64,000 nt of DNA from Stomoxys calcitrans (taxonomy: Eukaryota; Arthropoda; Insecta; Diptera; Muscidae): the NCBI RefSeq assembly GCF_963082655.1, contig NC_081554.1:43396854-43460853 (forward strand), given 5' to 3'. A program made the translations under genes and the position numbers. Of this stretch, positions 55,281-64,000 are shown piece by piece. The notes below the pieces were generated by a model. It was given only the letters and a program-made list of their open reading frames with translations, was not told the DNA's origin and searched no databases. Each line of letters opens with the position of its first letter. Position 1 is the first letter of the stretch.

Positions 55281-56080
55281 TTGCATTTTCATCATATAGC
55301 AAGCAATTTTCGGGAATTCGGTAAGTCATGCGTTTCTTAACTTACTAGTACTAGTTTATATAACGGTAATTCTGCTCTAAATCATATTAGTTGTAGTCAA
55401 AACACGACATTAACTGGACTAAATTACTTCTGATGTTATACTGGAAATTCCAAAATGTACTTTTCGTCCATTCACCTCACCAACAGATACTAAGTCTTTT
55501 TTTCAAATAAACCACAGAAACTCAGTAAACGCAAAGCGGCAAAATCACACATTTAATCAACACAAGTTCAATAAAGTTGATTGAGCACGTATACTATTGC
55601 TGTCGCCAAAAATTGCCATAGTGTTCTTACATGGATTTTTAATAAATATAAAATGCAATACAAACGCTGTCCTCATGTCCCATGTCAGCAGTAATGCGCA
55701 CATGTACATATGAATGGTCCATTCATACACTCAGAGCAAGTTTTTTGCAAATACAGCAAAAATGTTTGCTGAGCAACAGAAGCTCTGCTGTTAATGGGAC
55801 ACCAGTGTTTTTTGCCAAAACAGCAAACATTTTCTGCTGTATTGAAATGGGAAAAAGTTTAATCTAGCATCCAAATTTTAAAAAAACTTGTATAGCGTAA
55901 AATTTTTTTCAAACTTTCTACAATTGGACCATTTTTCCAAAGATTTTATATAATAGCAGACAAAATAACTACCAGCTGTTATACAAATAACGAAGACCAA
56001 AAATTTGGGTAGCAAATACTTCAGGTGTTGTCTGGGAGTTTGAAAATTTTGAATGGTTTCATTTAAAATATGAAATTTGT
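55281..56080. other. AT-rich stretch with a 24-bp inverted repeat
   Basis: Arms CAAATACAGCAAAAATGTTT (55748-55771 in full) and its inverted partner starting CAGCAAACATTTTCTGCTGT (55821-55844) suggest a small fold-back element of about 97 bp. No other feature seen. Confidence 0.45.
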
Positions 56081-56950
56081 ATACCCACCACCCACTAATA
56101 CCACTAATACCCACCACCCACTATACCCACTAATATAGTTATTCCGAAATATTCGTCTAAGACACCATAAAGTATATATATTCTATATCGTCTCGACATT
56201 CTGAGTCGATCTAGCCATGTCCGTCTGTCGAAATCACGGTAGCGGTCAAAAGCGTAAAACTAGCCGCTTGAAATTGTGCACTGATACTTCGTATTGATGT
56301 AGGTCGTTGGGTATTGCAAATGGACCATATAGGTTCAGATTTGGACATAGCTCTCATATAAACCGATCTCAGGAATTGACTTCTTAAGCACTTATAGGCT
56401 GAAATTTTTGTCTGGTTTCAAATTTCAAATTCAAATTTTTCATGTAGCGTTCTGTTACGACTTTCAACAACTGTGCCAAGAACGGTCCAAATCGGTCTAT
56501 AATCTGATATAGCTCCCATATAATCTGAAGCTTCAGTGTGGGTCCGATTTGAAATTTTGCACCTGGTGTTTTGTAATGACTTCCAACAACCATGGCAAGT
56601 ACGATCCAAATCGGTCCATAACCTGATGTAGCTCCCATATAAACCGTCCTCTCGATTTGACTCTTAAGCCTCTGAAAGCCGCAATTGGAATTGAATTTGG
56701 CCCGTAATGTTTTATTATGACTCCCAACAACCGTGCCAAATACCATCCATATCGGTCTTTAATCTGACATAGCTCCCATATTACCCGATCTACATGTTAG
56801 AAGTTTAAATTTTGACAGATTTAATAGAAATCCGGTGGCAAAAATGCACATGAGCCCATCAGCTAAGTTTCTATGTGCAAAGTTTTAGCAGAATGCATGG
56901 TGGTGGGTTCCCAAGATTCGGTCCGGCCGAACTTAGTACGTTTTTACTTT
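56081..56950 (-). mobile_element. DINE-1-like element, complete-looking
   Basis: The left end has repeated TATACCCACCACCCACTA text, a TATATATTCTATATCGTC block, a TCGATCTAGCCATGTCCGTC block, and monomers with CCATATAAACCGATCTC. The right end GCATGGTGGTGGGTTCCC is followed by the palindrome TTCGGTCCGGCCGAA and GTACGTTTTTACTTT. Confidence 0.8.
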
Positions 56951-56951
56951 T

Positions 56952-57810
56952 TATACCCACCACCGTAGGAATGGGGGGTATATTAATTTAGTCATTCCGT
57001 TTGCAAGACATCGAAATATCAATTTCTGACCCTACAAAATATATATATTTCGGATCGTCGTAAAATTCTAAGACGTTTTAATAATGTCCGTCTATCCGTC
57101 TGTCCGTCCGTCTGTTGTAATAATTCTACAGGCTTAAAAAATTGAGATATTGAGCTGAAATTTGACATAGATACGTCTTTTTGATGCACGTTGGTTAAAT
57201 TCTTGAACGGGCCAAATCGGACCGTTTTTGGATATAGCTGCTATATAGACCGATTTTCCGATAAAGGGTCTAATGCCCATAAAAACTTAATTTTTTCATC
57301 CGATTTTGCTGAAATTTTAAACAGTGAGTAGTTTTAGGCCTCTCTACATCTGCCCCAAATATAGTTCAGATCGGAACATATTTAGATATAGCTGCCATAT
57401 AGACCGATCTGCCGATAAAGGGCCGGAAGCCCATAAAAGCTTTATTTATTGCCAAATTTTGGTAAAATTTTAAACAGTCGGTTATTTATAGCCTTCCGAC
57501 ATTTGACCTAAGTATGGTTCAGATTGGAGTATATTTAGATATAGCAGCCATATAGACCGATCTGCCAATAAAGGGTCTGAAGCCCATAGAAGCTTCATTT
57601 TTTATCCGGTTTCGCTGAAATTTAAAATAGTGAGTAGTTTTAGGCCATCCGACCCAAATATGATAAAGATAGGATGACCCAAATATGACAAAAATAGGAC
57701 TGTATTTAAATATAGCTGTCATATAGACCGATATGCCGGTTAAGGGTCGGCAGCTCATAAAAGCTTTATTTATTACCCGATTTTGTTCAATTTTAAAAAA
57801 CAAAATTCAA
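56952..57810 (-). mobile_element. DINE-1-like element, second subfamily, adjacent copy
   Basis: TATACCCACCACCGTAGGAA, AATATATATATTTCGGATCG and a GTCCGTCTATCCGTCTGTCC microsatellite precede monomers with CATATAGACCGATCTGCCG and CGATTTTGCTGAAATTTT. The right terminus is missing. Together with the preceding copy it forms a head-to-tail pair. Confidence 0.78.
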
Positions 57811-58689
57811 CAGAGACTTATATTTATAAGACCACTCAATGTCCGTGCCGTATATGCCATATATTAGCCTTAAAAAAAATGTATACCAAAATTGTACAAA
57901 CATTTAGTTAGCAAATACTTCAGTCGTTGTTTAGAGGTTCAAATATTTCGTATGGTATGATCTTTGCAGACTTATTTCTTCGAGTGTACAATATCATTTC
58001 CAAATCCGAATAAATGGCGTAAAAGCAGGAACAAAGGCATCTTAATATGATGAATTTGATTCACCCCCCCACCATGCTCAGAACCCTCATAAACGACAGC
58101 ATAGATTTAAAAAAAGGACTAAGATTAAGGTGATCCCTCTAATATACGTGCAGACTCCATCATTCACTCTTCCATATACTACATACATACATACTGCACT
58201 GAGTTGTGTATGTCCACAGCATAATCATGAAATGCCCTTTTTCATTGACAGGGCATGTAACAATACAAGGTGACTGGATCGAAGCAGTAGTTCGGACATA
58301 CTCGTAAATATAACAAATAACACGTACCACATAACAATGATATTTTTGGTGTTTGTCACTCCTTCTTGCCTAGTTCCAATCCGAAAATGAAAACTATGTA
58401 AAAATATATGTGTGTGTTATGAATGTAACTTTAACGAAAGAGTACACTATCTTTCTTTAGGCTTGGGAACAGGGGGACAGAATGAAAAACTATCCAGAAT
58501 GGAAGTGATTTTGATTTGTATCTACTTATATTGATCTACTTCGGAGGGCTCCTCTCGGTGGGTTCACGGTGGAACTCTCGGGGATGTCGGGTATAGAGAC
58601 GGGCATAGAGTACTCTAGTAGGACTCGGAAAGGGAGCGGGGTTCCACGACTCGGCTATAGTCAATTCCAGGAGCGGAAACTAATTAAGT
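57811..58689. other. Stretch without recognised genes
   Basis: AT-rich to about 58500, then a less AT-rich segment (58540-58670, TCGGGGATGTCGGGTATAGA) leading into the 55-bp array. No element assigned. Confidence 0.35.
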
Positions 58690-59375
58690 AATTAAGGTAA
58701 GTACTCAAGCAAGGACAATGAGGAAAACTACAGCAAGAGACCTTAGTAAGAACTCAAGCTAGGACAATGCGGGGAACTACTGTAAGGATTCTACAGGATA
58801 GCCAGGAGATCGTGGAGTGTACTCCAGCAAGGATATGCTAGGATTCTACAGGATAGCCAGGAAACCGTGGTAAGTACTCCAGCCAGGATACGCAAGGACC
58901 CTATAGGATAGACAGGAGACCGTGGTAAGTACTCCAGTAAGGATATGCCAGGAATCTACAGGATACTTAGGAGACCGTGGTAAGTACTCCAGGCAGGATA
59001 TGCTGGAACTCCACAGGATAGGCAGGAGACCGTGGTAAGTACTCCAGTAAGGATATGCTATGATTCTACATGAAAGCCAGGAGACTGTGGCAAGTACTCC
59101 CGTGGGGATACGCAAGCACTCTACAGAATAGACAGGAGACCGTGGTAAGCACTCCAGTGAGGATATGAAAGGATTCTACAGGATAGGCAGGAGACCGTGG
59201 TAAGTACTCCCGTGAGGATATGAAAGGATTCTACAAGATAGGCAGGAGACCGTGGTAAGTAATCCCGAAAGGATACGCATGGATGCTACAGGATAGACTG
59301 GAGACCGTGTTTAGTACTCCATTGAGGATATGAAAGGATTCTACAGGATAGGCAAGAGACCGTGGTAGGCCCTCC
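58690..59375. repeat. 55-bp tandem repeat array
   Basis: The anchor GAGACCGTGGTAAGTACTCC (with variants) starts at 58806, 58861, 58916, 58971, 59026, 59081, 59136, 59191, 59246, 59301 and 59356. Every step is exactly 55 bp. A degenerate flank reaches 58690. The remainder of each unit is AGGATATG, a short variable part, ATTCTACAGGATAGGCAG. Units differ by substitutions only. Not a CRISPR array: no unique spacers. Confidence 0.95.
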
Positions 59376-59699
59376 ACTATCCTCTACTATCAGAATATTA
59401 GTACTTATAGCTGCCCGATGTTCACTGGTTCGTAGCTACGCACAGACTGTCCCCATTTGCTTGGTTGACCCCCTTTTAGGTTTTGGAACCTAACAAAGAT
59501 AAATTTTTGGTTGGAATTTTCTAGAATTTGGAAAACAAAATTTAATTCTACGTATTAATACCAAAGATGGTGGAAATCAATCGGTATTTGATTTCGATGA
59601 TGACTACAGTTGCTGCAGCCACCAAATTTCTGTAGGTTGACTTTGGTCGTTCTACAGCATGTCTTACAATTCCGTCGCATAAGCCTCGTCAATGTTATA
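59376..59699. other. Stretch between tandem array and RTE-like copy
   Basis: No feature recognised apart from a possible start of the RTE-like copy near its right border. Confidence 0.35.
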
Positions 59700-61395
59700 C
59701 CCCACTTCACAAGTGGAAATCTGGTAACTGACACAGATAACATGCTGAGGATATGGAAAGAACATTTTACCCAACTGCTAGTGTCCGTTTGTTGGCGTCG
59801 AAGAGGATACCGCAGAACCAATCCCTGATGATGGTATAGAATGTTTACCTCCTAGTCAGAATGAGGTCCAAGTAGCAGTGATCCGACTAAAGAACAACAA
59901 GGCAGCAGTAGCCGATGGGTTACCCGCTGAATTATTTAAGACTGGAAGCGACACGCTGATAAGGCGTATGCATCAGCTTATCTGTGCAATCTGGCTAGAA
60001 GAACGCACACCCGATGATTGGAACCTCAGGATACTACGTCCCGTACACAAGAAAGGAGACAAGACGGAATGTGTCAACTACAGAGGAATAAGTCTCCTTC
60101 CCATCGCATGCAAGATACTCTCGAGTGTAGTGTGTGAAAGATTAAAACCTAAAGTCAATTAGATAATTGGGCCCTATCAATGCGGCTTTAGACCTGATAA
60201 ATCCACCCTAGACCAGTTATTCACACTGCGCCAAATCTTGGAAAAGACCCGAGAAGGACAAATTAACACCTACCATCTCCTTGTTGACTACAAAGTCGCC
60301 TTCGATACTACTCTACATTTAAAGTTATTTCAAGCCATGTCTGAGTTTGGTATCCCTGCAAAATTAATAAGACTCTGCAGGATGACACTTGCTGATACGA
60401 GTTCCTCAGTAAGAATAGGAAAGAAGCTCTCCGTACCATTTAATTCCAAACGAGGTTTCAGACAAGGAGACAGCCTATCGTGTGATCTCATTAATATCCT
60501 GTTGGAGAAGATTAAACGAGATGCAGATGTGAATAGACATGGCACACTGATCACCAGAGAACACATGCTACTCATCTATGCCGACGACATCGATATCATA
60601 GGTCGGTCACCGGAAGTAGTAACTACAGCCTTTGAAAGAATCGAAAGAGAGTCAGTGGGAATGGGTCTGTCAGTTAATGGAGGTAAGAGGAAAAATGATT
60701 TCAACTTCCAAAAAGCCTTGCACAACCGAGCAGATAAAGAAAATGGAGAAAGTTGGGAACCACATCTTTGAGACAGTCAGTAACTTTATCTACCTCGGCA
60801 CCGCCTTAACCGCAACGAATGACACCAGTTTCGAGATTAAGCGAAGAATAATACTGGCAAACAGAGGCTACTTTGGACTAAGTAAGCAGTTTAGAAACGA
60901 GGCCAACTTTCGACAGACGAAGATTACACTATACAAGACACTGATACTACCCGTGCTGTTATATGGTTCTGAAGCATGGGTACTTGTGAAAGCAGAAGAG
61001 GCAGTGCTTGGAGTGTTTGAGAGAAAGATTCTTCGTTAAATATATGAACCAATTTACGTTAACGGAGAATATAGGCGACGTATGAACCACGAGCTGTATG
61101 ACGACGATGGCATAGTTACACTTATCAAAATACAACACCTGGGTTGGGTAAATCATGTTGTCAGAATGGATGAAGAAGCTCCAGCAAACAAATTTTTTGA
61201 AGGCAAACACGGTGGTACACGTAAACCGGGACGACCAAAAACCCGATGGATAGATGAATTGGTGGGAGACACCTCGAAACTTGGTGTTAGAGATTTTAGA
61301 ATGAGCGCAGAAGATCGAGGCGCTTGGAACGCTATTCTACGTTCGGCTAGTGGAACAAATATTCTGTCATAGCCCATTAAAGTAAGTAAAGTAAG
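59700..61395 (+). pseudogene. RTE-like non-LTR reverse transcriptase, nearly complete RT (copy C2)
   Basis: Starts with GNLVTDTDNMLRIWKEHFTQ (linker before RT), then PSQNEVQVAVIRLKNNKAA (about 59850-59910), DWNLRILRPVHKKGDKTECV and a stop after KPKVN (60162). It continues QCGFRPDKSTLDQLFTLRQI, LVDYKVAFDTT, RGFRQGDSLSCDLINI, IYADDIDIIG (catalytic YADD, about 60575-60605). A frameshift near 60690 leads to SNFIYLGTALTATNDTSFEI, LYKTLILPVLLYGSEAWVLV, a stop near 61039, then the C-terminal MNHELYDDDGIVTLIKIQHL, GWVNHVVRMDEEAPANKFFE and RGAWNAILRSASGTNILS. The 3' end carries an AAGTAAGTAAAGTAAG simple repeat. No endonuclease. Only about four lesions break the RT. Confidence 0.87.
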
Positions 61396-61404
61396 TGTTA
61401 GTCT

Positions 61405-61690
61405 AATCGCGCTCCAGTGAACTAACTTCCGTATCGCATCCATTTCGAGCGTACATAGTATCAGTTCAGTTTCCTGTCCAATAATACCCCTAAGTACTCC
61501 ATCCTGTAAGATATCGAAATCGTTCTGTTGAGGAAATGTGGCGAGTTAAATTAGCCGAAACGAAAGTTTTCTTTGTGAACAAGCAGATTTCAGTCTTATC
61601 TGGGTTAACATTCAGTCGTATGACATCTCCTAGACACTTTCGGATCCCAAACCTTATAAGTATTATAACATCTTCTGCTTAGAAAAGCAA
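61405..61690 (-). pseudogene. LOA/I-type RT fragment (copy A8)
   Basis: Minus-strand text VIRLNVNPDKTEICLFTKKT (about 61632-61573), then, in a shifted frame, TISISYRMEYLGVLLDRKLN (about 61525-61466). This is the segment just after the YADD box. It lies immediately beyond the 3' end of C2. Confidence 0.75.
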
Positions 61691-63130
61691 TCTTTTAAAG
61701 AAACTAATGTAGAGAACATGATACTATCCTATATTGATGGATATTAACATTAACTTTCGCTATTCGTATGTACAATATTTCTTTTAACTAATCATATGAC
61801 TATGAAATAGAAAGTAAAACTTTAATCCCATTTTCCCCTCTGCATATACTTATGTATTTTAATATGTGAAATGCCGTTAATTATAGGCATTTTCAAACTC
61901 CAGTCTCGACTGATAGTTGAGTTAAGTTGTGAGATACCATCAAGCAAAGACTTTAACTTACTTAATGTGGTCGAAAATCTATTTACCTTAACTTAATCTT
62001 TCGAAATATCTTGCCGTTAATGACAAGATGTTTATTTTAATAAAACTTTCTCCCTATAACGTCCCCCCCAGCCTTGTCCGCTTAATTATAGAACCTTTGT
62101 CTCTGCGTTCGTTCTTCTGTCAGGTGTGGCAAACATAAAATGCCTTTATCTCCATTGTGAATCAATTAAGAGACCTGTAATTAAATGTGCTTTCCAAATG
62201 ATAACATTTCTAATTAAATTTTTGACTTCACAAACATTTCACACTTGAATTCAATTGACTTTACAAGCGTTCGCGGAATGGTATGGAGAAATAGTGGCGT
62301 AAATTGACTCATTCTATTCCTTCTCATCCAATTCTGAGCAATGGGATAAACGACAATTCGCTTCAACTTAATTATAGTGATGTACAAAGGCGATAAACGA
62401 TGATTAAACATAATTATATGATGTGCTTATGATGTTTGCTTGCTGCAATCATGTCCTGTTGGTGAGAAAATCTCTTCCATCCTAGAGACGCAGTAACCAT
62501 ATTGTTTCGAAGAAACAAGCGTTAAGTTAAATAAAATGAATTTAATGAACCAAAGGTCATTTTATGCTTCATTGTCAGCAAAAATTGTTTTTGGCGACAT
62601 TTTAAATTCGTTGAAGGTTATCCGCATAGGGCGGTATATGCAATCATTAGATTATGCTGCTGCTCAAATAAAATATAACTGTTATTTTGTCGATTATAAT
62701 GGGAAGCTATAAAAATAAGGTCTTTTTAGAGAAATTGAATTAAACAGCACTCTTTAATAAAAGAGAGGTCTGCCGGCGATGCCACAATGGACGAAATTAT
62801 TTAAATATATATTAAAAAAGAGTATTTATGACTTAAACCAAATTATATGCGACATCCTTAGAGCAGAGGGTTTAATTTTTAAACATTAACTGAAGTTCGT
62901 GGTCCGTCGGAAATATGATTAAAATATCTATCTTATTGCCTGCAGTCCCTTATAAGAATGTTAAGCGATATCAGGGAAATACACCATAGTTCGCAGTTAA
63001 ACTACCATAAGCTCCGTTAATATATTGCTTAACTTCTAGTCATGGCAACGAATAGTACCGAGGATGTAAAAAACAGTCATTCGCAGTTGACTATATAAAT
63101 TTCCACCCTTGAAATTTTCCCAGATTGTGG
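61691..63130. other. AT-rich stretch, nothing recognised
   Basis: No repeats shared with the window, no credible coding region. Likely spacer or intron. Confidence 0.4.
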
Positions 63131-63134
63131 GAAG

Positions 63135-63228
63135 TAGTCTGGAAGGAAAGAAAGTGGTCTATATCGGAAATGGAGCGGACCCTCCCCCTTACCCCGTACG
63201 ACCCAAAAATAAAAGTGGACCTATCAGG
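63135..63228 (+). repeat. Repeat family Y head fragment
   Basis: TATATCGGAAATGGAGCGGA, CCCTTACCCC, then AAAATAAAAGTGGACCTATC matches the family Y head at about 9870-9945. It is in frame with, and directly precedes, an RTE-like segment. Confidence 0.6.
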
Positions 63229-64000
63229 ACAAATGGCAGCGGCATACTCCACTCGACTGACCCAACTGCTAGATGAAAGCACTTCTTGTTCCGTCGATAT
63301 AATGGCGCAGTGGCAAACCATTACCCACTCCATAAAAAATGCCGTGAAATCCCTACTTGGGTACCGGAAGCCTTCTCCAAGAAACCCATGGTACGACCAA
63401 GAGTGTCGAGATGCTACTGAAGCCAAGAATGCGGCATATAGAGCAACCCTGCAATCAGTAGCAACGCGCCAGATGAAGGAGAGGTATCGGGAGAAAAGGA
63501 GAGAGGAGAAACGTCTATTCCGCAGAAAGAAAAAGGAAATGGAAAGACGTGAGTGTGAGCGAATTGGAAATTCTACCAAAGAATTAAACATCAAATCGAT
63601 GGCTTTGGTGCAGGCACATCCTCCTGCAGACACAAATAAGGAAATCTGGTAACTGACACAGATAACATGCTGAGGATATGGAAAGAACATTTTACCCAAC
63701 TGCTAGTGTCCGACGCTGACAGCGAAGAGGATACCGCAGAATCAATCCCTGATGATGGTATAGAATGTTGACCTCCTAGTCAGAGTCAGGTTCAAGTAGC
63801 TGTGACCCGACTAAAGAACAACAAGGCATCAGGAGTCAACGGGCACGACACGAGGATAAGGCGCATGCATCAGCTTATCTGCGCAATCTGTCTAGAAGAA
63901 CGCATACCCGACGATTGGAACCTCAGCATACTACGTCCGTACACGAAAAAGGAGACAAGACAGAATGTGCCAACTACAGAGGAATAAGTCTCCTCTACAT
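63229..64000 (+). pseudogene. RTE-like element, linker and RT start (copy C3), runs off window
   Basis: An open frame to 63652 carries the linker between endonuclease and RT: AYSTRLTQLLDESTSCSVDI, MAQWQTITHSIKNAVKSLLG, PWYDQECRDATEAKNAAYRA and a Lys/Arg/Glu-rich helix (EKRREEKRLFRRKKKEMERR). A stop at GNLV is followed, in a new frame, by DTDNMLRIWKEHFTQLLVSD, a stop within the IPDDGIEC block, then TRLKNNKASGVNGHDT (about 63802-63850, with a small deletion), LICAICLEERIPDDWNLSIL and the KKGDKTECANY region at the window edge. The rest lies beyond 64000. It supplies the linker missing from C1 and C2. Confidence 0.82.

Noticed and set aside
58690..59375. CRISPR array
   Set aside because: Units are contiguous 55-bp repeats without unique spacers, there are no cas genes, and the DNA is eukaryotic.
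63125..63652. Intact new gene of 175 residues
   Set aside because: The first ~35 codons are a non-coding repeat Y fragment in chance frame; the remainder is the linker of an RTE-like element.

Overview
This window reads as intergenic or intronic nuclear DNA from a higher fly (Schizophora, most likely a calyptrate such as a muscid or blowfly). The call rests on four repeat groups typical of such genomes: DINE-1/INE-1-like helentron-derived elements with GTCY microsatellites, Tc1/mariner transposons with TA target sites, RNase H-bearing LOA/I-type and CR1-like non-LTR retrotransposons, and a tRNA-headed SINE. Species cannot be fixed from the sequence. The DNA is AT-rich, and no host protein gene, rRNA or genuine tRNA gene can be supported. 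Every coding segment with recognisable homology belongs to a transposable element and is broken by stops, frameshifts, deletions or nested insertions.

Layout. 1-12 kb: a LOA-like retrotransposon remnant split by a SINE, a CR1-like remnant (3.1-4.0 kb), a DINE-like element, a second LOA-like copy (7.1-9.3 kb) split by a 5'-truncated SINE, then a diverged ~125-bp repeat array carrying more SINEs, including a SINE within a SINE. 12.8-22.3 kb: a DINE-like element holding a 153-bp satellite array, two large DINE-like copies in the opposite orientation, the 3' end of a LOA-like element and a mariner-type MITE. 24-27 kb: mariner transposase remnants, one with a SINE in it. 28-32.4 kb: a gag-like ORF1 remnant joined to an RTE-like reverse transcriptase, itself interrupted by a 1.9-kb CR1-like insertion. 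36.8-43.9 kb: LOA-like pieces, a complete-looking DINE-like element with a nested MITE, more DINE-like copies, and a mariner remnant with a nested MITE. 45-46.9 kb: a CR1-like remnant. 47.7-55.3 kb: DINE-like copies, a palindromic mariner derivative, a Tc1-like shell containing a LOA-like 3' half, and another DINE-like copy with a large hairpin. 56-64 kb: two DINE-like copies, a 55-bp tandem array and two RTE-like copies, the last running off the window end.

The elements interact only as insertion targets for one another. Nested order with target-site duplications gives a relative chronology: LOA, mariner and DINE copies are older hosts; SINEs, MITEs and one CR1-like copy are younger arrivals. 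The most notable structural observations are the near-invariant 153-bp monomer length shared by diverged DINE-like subfamilies, the palindromic mariner derivative at 50.7-51.3 kb, the Tc1-type inverted termini enclosing a retrotransposon, and the indel-free 55-bp array at 58.8-59.4 kb. I found no convincing new gene system. Strand for DINE-like copies is defined so that + runs from the TTCGGCC-palindrome end toward the GTCY-microsatellite end.
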